DNA of 64,000 bases from Alkalisalibacterium limincola (GTDB lineage: Bacteria > Pseudomonadota > Gammaproteobacteria > Xanthomonadales > Xanthomonadaceae), in contig NZ_VRTS01000001.1 of assembly GCF_008017755.1 (NCBI RefSeq), positions 1 through 64,000 on the forward strand. The letters are read 5' to 3'. Below the pieces are notes generated by a model. It did not search any database. It was given only the letters and a program-made list of their open reading frames with translations, and was not told the origin of the DNA. Below are positions 55,214-64,000 of the stretch, piece after piece. Made by a program: the position numbers and the translations under genes. Numbering within the stretch: the stretch's first letter is position 1; each line of letters begins with the position of its first letter.

Positions 55214-56876
55214 TCAGTTCTCCGCGCCCCCGAGCCAGCGTAGCACCGGTGCGGCCTCGTGCGGCGACACCGCCATGAGCGCGCGGTAGACGGCGACATG
55301 GCCCTCGCAGCGGCGGCGCGGGTCGTTGGCGTGGCGGCCGGCCACCTGGTGCAGGGTGCCGGCCAGCAGGGCCTGCCCGTCGCGTTCGGCGCCCTCCGGC
55401 AACGGGCGCACCTGCCACTGCTGTTCGGCCGCCGATTCCGCCAGCGCCAGCACCGCCGCCAGCTGCCCACGCACCTGCCCGGCCTCGGAACCGCCGCGCT
55501 CCGGCCACGGCCAGCCCTCGGCCAGCGCCTGGCAGTCCTGCCAGCGCCCGTCGCTGCCGAGTTGCTGCAGGGTGTCGAGGGTGCTGCGGTAGTAGGCGGT
55601 GACGGCATGGTCGTCGGCGGAGCGCAGCGCGTCGGTGAACACGTCGCCGGCGAAGCGGCCGATGAACTCACCCGCCTGGCCCATGGCCTGGGCGGCCCAG
55701 GCCGAGTGGATCGGCTCGGCCCAGCGCTGCATCAGGCCGGGGCGGGAGTCGCGCACCAGGGCCATCAGGGCGGCCACCGGGTCGTCGGGGTCGCGCCAGG
55801 CGTAGAGGCCCTCGAGGAAGCGCCACTTGCCCTCCTCGACCGGCACTTCGCGGCGGCCGCCATCGGTCAACCCGTGCAGCGCCCCGGCCTCGACCAGGTC
55901 GATGGCCGGCACCGGCAGCAGTTCGTTGGCCTGGTAGCCCTCGGCCTCGTCCAGCACGGCCTGCGGTATGCCCTGCGCGCGCATGAAGTTCCAGGCGCGT
56001 TCGGCCATGTTTTCCACCGCCGGCTGGCCGGCATCGGCGACATCGCGGCGCAGGTCGCTGACCGCGTGCAGGCCCAGGGCCAGGTCCCAGTCGGCCAGGC
56101 GCCGCTGGGCACCCAGCAGCAGGATGACGCAGGCGCTGTCGCATTCGCGCCGGGCGATGGCCGTCACCCCGGCCCCGTGCAGCACGCCCGCGCCCAGCAG
56201 GGCTTCGTCGACCAGGCCACCCGGGCTGGACAGCACCACGGTGTGTACGCCGGGGCTGGCAGCCAGTGCCTGCGAGAGGGACTGGCTGAAACCCGGCCCG
56301 ATCAATCCGGCTACCTGCAGTTGCCGGCCATCGCCGTCGTCGACCACCTCGATGCGGTAGTCGCGGAATCCCTCGCGCAGCAGCAAGGTGGGATAGAGCA
56401 CCGGCATGGTGACCGCCTGCACCAGGGCGACACCGGCGGCCAGCATCAGCACCACCAGCGAGGCCATGCGCTGGGGCGCGCCGCCAGTGGCCGGAAGGGT
56501 TGCAGGCGACGGGCCGACGCCAGCCGCGCCACGCCACCCAGAACGCCAGCGGCAGCAGCACCAGCAAGGTGGCGCCCCACACCGCCAGCCCGAGCCGCAG
56601 GCTGCCGAAGCGCTCCAGGCCGGTGAGGTGCAGGCCCACGCTGGCCGCGCCCAGAACGCCGACGCCGGCCAGCCCGGCCACCAGCTTCCAGGTGTCCGAG
56701 CGCCGCGGCAACGGCGGGAAGTGCATGACCAGCGGCTGCCAGCTGGGCAGGCCACGCCGCCAGGCCAGCGCACCGGGACCGAAGCGGCCCAGGCGCACGC
56801 CCTCGCGGACATCGCCATCGCGCAGCGGGCCCCAGCGGCCGCGCGGCGATCGCACGTGCCAGCAGGGCTCGCTCAT
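55214..56876 (-). pseudogene. GYF_2-domain membrane protein with ClpP-like periplasmic domain, frameshift
   Basis: From the ATG at 56876 the first 50 residues form a GYF_2-like domain (CWHVRSPRGRWGPLRDGDVR; WRRGLPSWQPL), followed by two membrane helices. Around 56460-56530 the frame changes by one base (one extra base, perhaps in GGGG at 56473-56476) into a helix MASLVVLMLAAGVALVQAV. The C-terminal part resembles the COG3904 ClpP-like family: VHTVVLSSPGGLVDEALLGAG and ARRECDSACVILLLGAQRRL. An alternative is two separate genes. The four-base overlap with the RDD gene upstream supports a single operon. Function is unknown; a membrane-associated peptidase-like fold is possible. Confidence 0.6.
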
Positions 56877-57641
56877 CCGCGCTGCACCACGAACAGCGCC
56901 GCCACCGCCACCAGCCCGGCCACGGCCAGCAGTCCCTGCGCCAGGCCCAGTGGCCGTGCCTGACGTGCAGGTCGAGGTCCTCGTCCCAGCGCGTCCGCCC
57001 GACCCGCACCAGGCGGCGGTAGGCCAGGCCCAGCGTGATCAGCGACACCACCGGCAGGCCAGCGGCCAGCCCCTGGCACAACACCCGCAGCTCCCGCTTC
57101 AAGGCCAGGGCCACGCCGATGGGGTGCCCGTCGCATCGACCACGCGGATGCCGAACAGCCATTTCCCCAGCGTGCTGCCGGTGAGGCCCAGCGGCAGCGC
57201 GGCCAGCAGGCTGCTGAGCACGACGGTCAGCAGCAGGTCCACGGTGCGGCCGCCGGTGGAGCCCAGCGCCTCGGTGAAACGCACGCCGGTTTCCGGAGCC
57301 GCGGCATACAGCACCAAAAACAGCGCCGACATGGCCAGCAGCCCGAACGCGCCGATGTCCACCAGCCGCGCCAGGTAGCGGCGCACCGGATGCGGCGCGG
57401 CATCGTCCCAGCGGCGACGGGCACCCTGCCCCGGCGCCGTGTCCTGGGCGGCGTGTTCGAGCAACCGTGGCAGGGGCAGCCAGCCCTCGGCGTCCTCGTG
57501 CCAGCCGCGGGTGTCGGTGGCCAGCTGGCCACGGCGAAGCCGGGCACGGATCTCCGACTCGGCGAAGGGGCCGTGCGCCTGATCATCACGAAGGTAGAAC
57601 CAGCGTCTGGACACGGCTTCAGCGGGCGGCGGGCGATGCAT
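56873..57641 (-). pseudogene. GYF_2-RDD domain membrane protein, two frameshifts
   Basis: The start MHRPPPAEAVSRRWFYLRDD begins a GYF_2 domain (residues 10-60), then an RDD domain: RRYLARLVDIGAFGLLAMSA gives the Arg-Asp pair and first helix, with further helices after TVDLLLTVVLSSLLAA. After KWLFGIRVVDATGTP the frame changes in GGGG at 57121-57124 (a base missing) and continues GVALALKRELRVLCQGLAAG. A second change near 56961 leads to LAQGLLAVAGLVAVAALFVV at the end. The repaired protein has about 256 residues and four helices. The end overlaps the start of the ClpP-like gene by four bases, so both GYF_2 proteins probably act together. Confidence 0.65.
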
Positions 57642-57719
57642 GGCAGTGTGCCAGCCCGGTGCCCGGAACGCCTGAACGCGGGGTGGCCCGGCGGCTGGTG
57701 GAGAAACTGCCGGAACGCC

Positions 57720-59115
57720 TCAGCGGGGCGGGTCGCGTGCCTCGGGCGCCGCACGCAGCAACAGTGCGCAAAGCAGCGCGAACACGCAGGCCAGCGCGGT
57801 GGTGCGCAGCGGGTAGTCGAGCAGCGAATGCAGCAGCAGCAGGCCCACGCCCAGCGATGCGGCGCGCGCCAGGCCGGCGTCGAGCGCCGATGCGAAGCGG
57901 GGCGCGATGCGCGACCCCCCGCCCGGCCCGGTTGCGCCACACCCGGATCGAGGCCCACAGCCACCACGCCACGAACGCACCCGCCAGCGCCAGGCCCGCC
58001 ACCCCCGCCTCCAGCCACAACTCCAGCCAGTCGTTGTGCGCCCGATTGACGTAGGCGCCCAGCATCACCTCGGCCGGCTCATTGGCCGCGTACACCGGCA
58101 CGAAGGTGCCCAGGCCGGTGCCCCAGGGCGCATGGGCCCGGGCCACCTCGCCCACCACCGAGGCGATCTCGAAGCGGTAGTCCTCCATCGGGTCGCGCTC
58201 GAGCCGCTGCAGGATGCCGAACAGGCCGAACTGCACCACCAGCACCACGCCGACCACGCCCATGGTCAGCACGGCCCGGGCCGCGACCCCGCGCCGCGCA
58301 CCGCCGCCCTGCCAGGCCATGAACAGGATGCCCACGCCGGCCAGCATGGCCAGCAGCAGGCCGGCGCGCGACACCGCCATGCCCAGCCCCAGCATCAGCA
58401 CCACGCCCAGCACGAGGCACAGGGCGACCGCCAGCACCCGCCCGGGCCGCTCGTCGTGAAGGCTGCCGATGGCCCAGGCCGCGGCCAGCGGCAGCAGCGT
58501 GTACAGCAAGGCGGCGTGGTGGTTGCGGTTGGCGAAGAAGCCGACCGAACTGCCGCGGTTGGTGATGTCGTGGAAGTACAGCGCGCTGTCGCGCCCGCCC
58601 ATCAGCTGGGCCAGGCCGATGGCCACGGCCAGCACCGCGAAGACCAGCAGGCCCAGGGTGATGAGCCGGCGCGCCCGGTTGTCGAGCTGCAGGCTGGCCA
58701 GGAACACCGCCGCGCCAGGCAGCAGGAAACTCCAGGCGTGCCAGGTGGCCTGCGGCGACACCGACCAGGCCAGCCATGGCAGCTCCATGCCGGCGGCGGC
58801 AAAACCCGCCTCCAGTGCCTCCCGTCCGGGCAAGCGGGTCCACAGCGCCGGCGGCAAGGGCAGCAACTGCAGCAGCGGCAGCAGGAAGATGGCGGCCAGC
58901 AGGGCCAGCGGCCAGCGCCACTCGCGCCGGCGCTCGCCGCGCACCAGCGCCAGCAGGCCCCAGGCAAGCAGCGGCAACGCCGCCAACTGCACGACGAAGT
59001 CGCCCGCCAGGCCCTGCCGCGTGCCACCCCCCAGCAGCAGCGCCAGCAACAACAGCGCCGCCACGCCGGCCACCAGGGGCCAGGGCGTTCGGGTGCGGAG
59101 GAAGTCAGGCAGCAC
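57720..59115 (-). pseudogene. waaL: O-antigen ligase/polymerase (WaaL family), single frameshift
   Basis: Polytopic protein of the Wzy_C/O-antigen ligase superfamily, about 464 residues and ten or more helices. The diagnostic periplasmic loop and motif is NRAHNDWLELWLEAGVAGLAL near residue 355. WGTGLGTFVPVYAANE precedes it, and ITNRGSSVGFFANRNHHAA near residue 185 is typical of the family. After IRVWRNRAGRG the frame changes in a run of six C at 57915-57920 (one base too many), and the true end is LLLHSLLDYPLRTTALACVF and the stop at 57720. GTG is the start; a ribosome binding site is weak. It could join polymer to lipid A or polymerise repeat units. Confidence 0.78.
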
Positions 59116-59143
59116 GGGAAGGACTCACGGGGGGCCTACATGG

Positions 59144-59176
59144 AAAAGGCCCTCCCCCATCGCTGGGGAAGGGCCC
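59144..59176 (-). terminator. intrinsic terminator downstream of the FecR-like genes
   Basis: GGCCCT (59148-59153) pairs with AGGGCC (59170-59175), and four C pair with four G inside, with one mismatch. On the minus strand a TTTT tract follows the stem. It lies between the stop at 59198 and the WaaL start at 59115, so WaaL and the genes below probably need their own promoter or read-through. Confidence 0.75.
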
Positions 59177-59197
59177 GGTGTGCGCACCGCGCCAGGA

Positions 59198-59701
59198 TCA
59201 GGGGCTGACCGGCGGCGGCGGGACGGTGGACTCGGTGATGGTGAGGTCGCCGTCGATGATCAGGTAGGCGATCGCTGCGGCACCGCTGCCGAACACGACC
59301 CAGGCAGTGGTGTCTGGAGCGCGGGTGGTCGTCGCGCCGCTGGCACCCATGGCCTGGGCGGTCATCGGGCCGACGCGGTTGACCTCGAGCTCCTGGCCGG
59401 CGCACGGCGAAGCTTCGCCGATGGTGATCATCGACTCGGCCTGCAGCGACACGTCGCAGCCATCGGCGAACAGCAGCTGTGCACTGGCCTCGTTCATCAG
59501 CAGCACGCGGTCGCCCGCGGCCAGCTGCGTGTCATCGCGGGTGTTCACGAAGCGCTCGCCGGTGTTGACCAGCACGGTGCCTTCGATGCCCAGCAAGGAG
59601 GCCTGGGGGGCCTTGGTGGCCTGCTCGCCTGCATCGCCGGCAACGGCAACACTGGAAAACAGGGCAAGGGCAACAGCCCCGGAGATGAGCGAGTTCTTCA
59701 T
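59198..59701 (-). CDS. small FecR-like exported protein, paralog A
   Basis: Protein of 167 residues with a signal peptide (NSLISGAVALALFSSVAVA). The mature part has the pattern LLGIEGTVLVNTGERFVNT, then LAAGDRVLLMNEASAQLLF, a Cys in FADGCDVSL and another in GEASPCAG, as in FecR-type beta-sandwich domains. A hydrophobic helix (AWVVFGSGAAAIAYLII) precedes a short tail ending TVPPPPVSP. I do not recognise a function; small proteins of this shape occur beside exopolysaccharide genes. The ATG at 59701 has AAGGAGGG upstream, a strong ribosome binding site. Confidence 0.72.
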   Translation of the reverse strand: MKNSLISGAVALALFSSVAVAGDAGEQATKAPQASLLGIEGTVLVNTGERFVNTRDDTQLAAGDRVLLMNEASAQLLFADGCDVSLQAESMITIGEASPCAGQELEVNRVGPMTAQAMGASGATTTRAPDTTAWVVFGSGAAAIAYLIIDGDLTITESTVPPPPVSP

Positions 59702-59732
59702 GAACCCTCCTTGGTTGGATGCAACAGGTGGA

Positions 59733-60218
59733 TCAGGGGCTGACCGGCGGCGGCGGCGGGGTGGAACTGCTGCCACCGGACGCGGCAAGCACCGCGACGA
59801 GGCCCACGCCACCCAGGATCAGCCAAGTGTAATTTTCGGTATCGGCGGTGTGCTGGCCAGCCACGCCGGTGTCCGCAACGGCCTGCGCCACCATCGGCCC
59901 AAGCTGCGTGACTTCCGCAGTGGTTCCCATGCACGGAGACTCCGCGCCGATGCTGAGCATCGATTCGGCGACCAGCGGCATTTCGCAGCCATCGGCCCAG
60001 ACCAGGCCGGCGCTGGCACCGGTCATGACCAGAACGCGGTCACCGGCCTTCAGTGCGGTGGCCTCATGCACGCTGACGAAGCGCTCGCCCTGGTTCACCA
60101 GGACGTTGCCTTCGATGTCGGTAAGCACCGCTTCGGGGGCCGTCGCTTCCGATGCGGAAACGGACGACGCAGCGAAAAGGGCGGCAACCAGCAGGGTGGG
60201 CAGTGCTTTCATGCGCAT
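59733..60218 (-). CDS. small FecR-like exported protein, paralog B
   Basis: Protein of about 161 residues with the same layout as the downstream paralog: signal peptide, VLTDIEGNVLVNQGERFVSV, ALKAGDRVLVMTGASAGLVW, ADGCEMPLVAESM, SPCMGTT, a membrane helix near the end (TWLILGGVGLVAVLAA) and the tail STPPPPPVSP. The shared spacing of the two cysteines suggests a disulphide. A second ATG at 60212 is equally possible. Only 31 bases separate the two paralogs, so they form a pair made by tandem duplication and share the terminator near 59.15 kb. Their function is unknown. Confidence 0.72.
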   Translation of the reverse strand: MRMKALPTLLVAALFAASSVSASEATAPEAVLTDIEGNVLVNQGERFVSVHEATALKAGDRVLVMTGASAGLVWADGCEMPLVAESMLSIGAESPCMGTTAEVTQLGPMVAQAVADTGVAGQHTADTENYTWLILGGVGLVAVLAASGGSSSTPPPPPVSP

Positions 60219-60315
60219 GGGCGATCCAATGGAATGGGATTTCACTCGCACAGCATACGGGCTGCGACCTGCCCAAACAACGACACAGCGCCCAGAAAAA
60301 GTCGTGGAGTGGGGT

Positions 60316-61515
60316 TCATTCAGCACGTGCGGCGCGATGGATGGCGATCGCATCGAACCAGGCGCGGCCGGAAACCTGCCGCTCGGAGTCGATGCGGGCG
60401 GGTATCTGCAGCCGCAACCACTGCGCCTCGCAGCCCTCGGCAGGCACGCTGAACTCCTCGCCGAAGCGGCCCCACGCCCGGGTGCCGCTGAAGCGTTCGC
60501 TGCGCAGCAGCTCCGTCCCCGGCGCCGGCGCGCAGTGGATGACCCATTGCAACCCGCGTGGATTGGCCAGGGATTCCAGCCTGACCCGACCTTCCAGCCG
60601 GTACTCGCCCGGGTCCAGCAACAGCAGTTGGCCGACGTGGTTGAAGGGGACGCGGCGGTTGAGGAACTCGATGCGCAGCCGGCGGCTGCGCTCGCCGTCG
60701 TCGTCCACGGCCTGCACCTGCTCGATCACGGCACCCGCCACGCGGCCGAACTGCCAGTCGAACGGCAACCCGCTGCTGTCGAGCTCGAACCCCCCGTTGA
60801 ACACGTTCCCCAGTTCGGCGATGCCCGGGCCGTCGAGCGTCGCGACGAACATCAGCCAGGCCTGGCGATATCGCCCCTCGCCCACCAGCCGCTGCAAAAG
60901 CGGCTGCCGCTCCTGCAGCGTGGGCGGGTTGGGGGTGTGCTCCAGGGCCGAGTAAAGCGCCAGCACCGCTTCGCTGCGGGTGTCCGCATCGCGCCCGACA
61001 TGGCTCAGGAAGCCCAGGCGCCAGGCGGGCGCCTCGGCCAGGCGGCCGGCCAGGGCCTCGACACCGGCAGCCGAATCGAGCAATTGCGCCAGCGCCGGGT
61101 ACAGGGAGTCGCGAAGATTGAAGTGTCCGCGCAGCAGCACGTCGACATGGTGCAGCGCCCCGGCGACATCGCCCTGCCCCCCGAGACGGGAGGCCAGCCA
61201 TGCGTGGCTCGTCACCGCCCGCTGCGAGCGTCGCGCCGCCTCGCCATGCAGCGCCTGCGCAGCCTCCAGGTCGTCCCGGGCGATCGCCACTTCGGCCAGC
61301 ACCACCAGTGCGTCCACGCTGGTGGGATCCTGGCCCAGCGCGGCACGTGCCCCCGCCTGCGCGGCGTCCAGCTGGCCCGCGGCCAGGGCCGCACGGGCCG
61401 ACGCCACCTGCGCGTCGCTTCCGAGTCCGGGGCCGCGCACGAGCAGCGCCACGCCCACCGCCAGGGCAACGCCGACCACGACCACGCCAAGCGCGGATTG
61501 AATGCCAGTGCGCAT
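60316..61515 (-). CDS. TPR protein with C-terminal carbohydrate-binding-like domain
   Basis: Protein of 399 residues with one N-terminal helix (ALGVVVVGVALAVGVALLV), so probably anchored and facing the periplasm. Residues 35-110 form TPR-like helices (AARAALAAGQLDAAQ-like spacing; ALVVLAEVAIARDDLEAAQA). The C-terminal 170 residues look like a beta-sandwich: NVFNGGFELDSSGLPFDWQFG near residue 235, YRLEGRVRLESL and a terminal WFDAIAIHR. Similar proteins occur in exopolysaccharide clusters, where a role in polymer handling is assumed. The start overlaps the stop of the J-domain gene by one base (TGATG), so the two are coupled. Confidence 0.75.
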   Translation of the reverse strand: MRTGIQSALGVVVVGVALAVGVALLVRGPGLGSDAQVASARAALAAGQLDAAQAGARAALGQDPTSVDALVVLAEVAIARDDLEAAQALHGEAARRSQRAVTSHAWLASRLGGQGDVAGALHHVDVLLRGHFNLRDSLYPALAQLLDSAAGVEALAGRLAEAPAWRLGFLSHVGRDADTRSEAVLALYSALEHTPNPPTLQERQPLLQRLVGEGRYRQAWLMFVATLDGPGIAELGNVFNGGFELDSSGLPFDWQFGRVAGAVIEQVQAVDDDGERSRRLRIEFLNRRVPFNHVGQLLLLDPGEYRLEGRVRLESLANPRGLQWVIHCAPAPGTELLRSERFSGTRAWGRFGEEFSVPAEGCEAQWLRLQIPARIDSERQVSGRAWFDAIAIHRAARAE

Positions 61516-62867
61516 CAGGGAACCTGGTCCTCGTGCCACAACTCGCGGATGCGGGCCTGCCCGCCCTGCTGCACCACTTCCACCCGGACCCGGCCGCGCA
61601 CGGTGTTGGTGGCGCCGCGCCGGGGCGTGATGCTGGCGACGAATCCGCCTTCGCCCCGCGCGTGGTCCGCGTCGGCCTGCCATTGCATCGAGTGCCATTG
61701 CAGGCGCCGCTGGCGGGAGGACCGGAACAGGCCGACATAGTCCTGCCGGATCGCTTCGCGCCCGCCCCGCCGGTTGCGTGCGTCAGCGGTGAACACTGCC
61801 ATCAGGGCCTCGATATCGCCGCGCTCGTAGGCATTCCGGAACCCGGACATGGCCGCCTCGATGGCGTCGGGATCGATGCGGCCGGTCGTCGGCGACCGGG
61901 GTGCGGGGACGGCAGACGCGGGCGCGACCGGATCCATTGCCACGGAAGCCATCGGCTCGGCCGGCTCGGCCGGCCTGGGATCGGCAGGCCTGCTGGCCGC
62001 CGGCGTTGGACGCGAAAAGACGGGCGATGCATGGTTGGCGGGTGGCGTGGTCGTGGCCGCTTCCCTTGCGGGTGGCCTCGGCTGCGCGCTGGGCGTGGGG
62101 TGCTCCCGGGGCGGGTGCTCGACCCGGGTCGCCACGGTTTCAACCTCGGCCTCGGCAGTCGCCCCGGCACCCGGTTCCACCCAGGGCACGCGCTCAAGCA
62201 CGTACGGGCCTTGCGCCGCCGCGGGTGATGTTCCCGTCGGGTACCCGGGAACGGTTCCACCGGGCCCACCGGGTCCCCACATCGACCACGCCGCACCAAG
62301 CGCCACAACAGAAACGAGCGCGCTTGTGATCCACGCGGCGCCGCGCCGAGACGGCGATGCCCTGTCCTCGGCCGGTAGCGCCTTGGCGGTCCACACCGGA
62401 CGCAATGCCTGCCCCGCCATCGCCGGGACCCAGTCGTCCGCGTCGGCGATGTCCTCGTCGTAACCCGCTCGACGCGCTGGATCGCGCAATTGCTGCCAGG
62501 CCTGCTGCACCCGGGCGGCGTACACGGCATCCCACTCGTCGGCCCGGTCGGGGTGCAGCCATTTCAGCAACCAGCGCCGGTGCTCGCGGATCTGCGCGCT
62601 GTCGGCATCGGGCGCCACCCCGAGCACCCGGTAATGGTCGGCATCGGGATCGAACAGCACGTGCTTGAGGTAGAGCTGCGCGGCCTCGCACACGACGGTG
62701 GCCTCGACCCCGCTGCGCGCCACGGCGGCATCGATGGCTTCGCCGTCGCCGGCGGCGATGCGGATGACTTCGAACACGTCCCCGGGCACCGGCCGCAGCC
62801 GCGTGGCGGCGGCCAGCGACGGAGCCTGGTACAGGGCCAGCGCGGTTTCAAGCGCGCCCGGGCCCAT
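61515..62867 (-). CDS. J-domain membrane protein with SnoaL-like C-terminal domain
   Basis: Protein of 450 residues. A J-domain-like segment near residues 75-135 has YRVLGVAPDADSAQIREHRR, the HPD loop in LKWLHPDRADEW, and the tail LRDPARRAGYDED; it would recruit an Hsp70. A single hydrophobic segment follows (AAWITSALVSVVALGAAW, near residue 185), then 130 residues rich in Pro, Ala and Thr, and a C-terminal domain (IEAAMSGFRNAYERGDIEAL; FTADARNRRGGREAIRQDY) resembling SnoaL/DUF4440. The first 70 residues are unassigned. It follows the Wzc gene by three bases, so it belongs to the same operon. Confidence 0.75.
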   Translation of the reverse strand: MGPGALETALALYQAPSLAAATRLRPVPGDVFEVIRIAAGDGEAIDAAVARSGVEATVVCEAAQLYLKHVLFDPDADHYRVLGVAPDADSAQIREHRRWLLKWLHPDRADEWDAVYAARVQQAWQQLRDPARRAGYDEDIADADDWVPAMAGQALRPVWTAKALPAEDRASPSRRGAAWITSALVSVVALGAAWSMWGPGGPGGTVPGYPTGTSPAAAQGPYVLERVPWVEPGAGATAEAEVETVATRVEHPPREHPTPSAQPRPPAREAATTTPPANHASPVFSRPTPAASRPADPRPAEPAEPMASVAMDPVAPASAVPAPRSPTTGRIDPDAIEAAMSGFRNAYERGDIEALMAVFTADARNRRGGREAIRQDYVGLFRSSRQRRLQWHSMQWQADADHARGEGGFVASITPRRGATNTVRGRVRVEVVQQGGQARIRELWHEDQVP

Positions 62868-62870
62868 CGG

Positions 62871-64000
62871 TCAGCGCCTCCCGAGGCGCGCGACCCGGGG
62901 TTCCTCCGCACCGTAGGCGTAGTAGCTGGCGTCACCGTAGCCGTAGCCGTAGGCGTGACCGGCCTTGCGCGCATCGAACTTGCTCAGCAGCGCGCCCAGC
63001 ACGCGCGCACGGGCCACGTGCAGGCGCTTGAGCGCCGCCTTGGCCACGGCATTGCGGGTGGATCCGGCCTCGATGACCAGCAGCGTGCCACCGGCGATGT
63101 TCGCCAGGATCGGCGCGTCGGCCAGGCCCATGACCGGGGGGCCATCGATGATGACCAGGTCGAACTTCTCCGAACCCACGGTGACCAGCGAGAGCATGCG
63201 CGGGCCCGACAGCAGTTCCGCCGGGTTCGGCGGCAGCGGACCCGAGCACATCACGCGCAGGCCCGGGGTCTCGGTTTCCTGGAACGCTTCCGGCGGGCGT
63301 ACCGCACCGGAAAGGTAGTTGGTCAGGCCGATGCTGTTGTCCAGGCGCAGCTGCTTGTGCAGCGACGGATTGCGCAGGTCGCCGTCGACCAGCAGTACGC
63401 GCTTGCCCAGCTGGGCGAAGTTGCGCGCCAGCGTGAGGGCCGTGGTGGACTTGCCTTCGGCCGGGCGCGGGCTGGTGACCAGCAGCGAGCGCGGCACGCC
63501 GGTCTCGGTCGAGAACTGCAGCGCGGTACGCACCGACCGGTACGCCTCGGAGAACGCCGAGCGCATGTCCAGCAAGGCCTCGGTCGGGGTGACCCCCTTG
63601 CCCAGCTTCGGGATGACGCCCAGAACGGCCAGGCCCAGCTGCTTCTCGACCTCTTCCGGCGACTTGATGCTGTCGTCCAGGAACTCCAGCACGAACGCGA
63701 TCAATACGCCGAGCATGCCGCCGACCACGAAGGCCAGCGCCAGGTTCAGCGACAGGCTGGGCTTGAAGCGGCCCATCGGCACTTCGGCGCGATCGACGAT
63801 GGAGATGTTGTTGGTGCCCACGCCACCGGCGACGCCGATTTCCTTGTAGCGCTGCAGCAGCCCCTCGTAGAGCTCGCGGTTGGTGTCCACCTCGCGCTGC
63901 AGGATGTTGTACTGGATGCTGCGGCTGCGCAGGTCCAGCACGTCGTCCTTGAGCTCGTCCACGCGCGTGGCCAGCAGCTGCTCCTGCGCCAGCGCGCCGT
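62871..64000 (-). CDS. wzc: Wzc-type polysaccharide co-polymerase/tyrosine kinase, C-terminal part
   Basis: The frame is open to the window edge, so only the last 375 residues or so are seen. They cover the end of the coiled coil (VDTNRELYEGLLQRYKEIG), the second membrane helix (NLALAFVVGGMLGVLIAFVL) and the BY-kinase domain: Walker A SPRPAEGKSTTALTLA, Walker A' LLVDGDLRNPSLH and Walker B DLVIIDGPPV. The C-terminus has a Tyr cluster in YGYGYGDASYYAYGAEEP, the expected autophosphorylation site. Such proteins control chain length and export of capsule or exopolysaccharide. It is upstream of the J-domain gene and starts the minus-strand run in this part of the window. Confidence 0.9.
   Translation of the reverse strand, partial: GALAQEQLLATRVDELKDDVLDLRSRSIQYNILQREVDTNRELYEGLLQRYKEIGVAGGVGTNNISIVDRAEVPMGRFKPSLSLNLALAFVVGGMLGVLIAFVLEFLDDSIKSPEEVEKQLGLAVLGVIPKLGKGVTPTEALLDMRSAFSEAYRSVRTALQFSTETGVPRSLLVTSPRPAEGKSTTALTLARNFAQLGKRVLLVDGDLRNPSLHKQLRLDNSIGLTNYLSGAVRPPEAFQETETPGLRVMCSGPLPPNPAELLSGPRMLSLVTVGSEKFDLVIIDGPPVMGLADAPILANIAGGTLLVIEAGSTRNAVAKAALKRLHVARARVLGALLSKFDARKAGHAYGYGYGDASYYAYGAEEPRVARLGRR

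Noticed and set aside
1-64000. tRNA, rRNA, insertion sequences, phage genes or attachment sites
   Set aside because: No cloverleaf, no transposase or integrase motif and no flanking direct repeats were found by eye.

Overview
The window is GC-rich DNA from a Gram-negative bacterium. Codon use, the Wzx/Wzy/WaaL-type polysaccharide genes, and the mixture of secreted propeller and collagen-like proteins suggest a gammaproteobacterium near the Xanthomonadales (Lysobacter/Luteimonas-like). That placement is an inference; no rRNA or tRNA gene is visible to confirm it.

Bases 1-29015 form one long block on the minus strand, read from about 29 kb down to 1, in which most genes overlap by a few bases. 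It is a surface polysaccharide (O-antigen or capsule) locus. It makes GDP-mannose and GDP-fucose (manC, gmd, fcl), dTDP-3-amino-3,6-dideoxyhexose (rfbB, an FdtA-type isomerase, an FdtB-type aminotransferase), UDP-sugars (galE, wecB, a TviB-type dehydrogenase) and a UDP-4-amino-4,6-dideoxy sugar (4,6-dehydratase plus LegC-type aminotransferase). Tailoring genes include two GNAT acyltransferases, a MaoC hydratase, an ATP-grasp ligase, an asparagine-synthase-like amidotransferase and two NodB-like proteins. Five GT4-type glycosyltransferases, a PglC/WcaJ-like initiating transferase, a Wzx flippase and an EpsG-type polymerase candidate complete the block.

Bases 29398-43833 hold five paralogous genes on the plus strand for exported proteins of about 760-800 residues, built of Asp-box (BNR) propeller repeats and a common C-terminal domain with a Cys pair. 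Two minus-strand genes interrupt them: a small secreted protein of unknown function and a beta-CASP metallo-beta-lactamase-fold nuclease. I do not recognise a described system with this layout.

Bases 43859-64000 return mainly to the minus strand: ugd, a helicase/exonuclease pair resembling MrfA/MrfB, arsC (plus strand), two overlapping collagen-like exported proteins, an FMN/Fe-S glutamate-synthase-like protein, a WecA-type initiating transferase, two GYF_2-domain membrane proteins (one with an RDD domain, one with a ClpP-like domain), a WaaL-type ligase, two small FecR-like exported paralogs, a TPR protein, a J-domain membrane protein and the C-terminal half of a Wzc-type tyrosine kinase.

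At least ten sites show single-base frameshifts, mostly in short G/C runs, after which the expected protein continues cleanly in another frame. They may be sequencing or assembly indels, or real lesions. Affected genes are annotated over their full reconstructed span.
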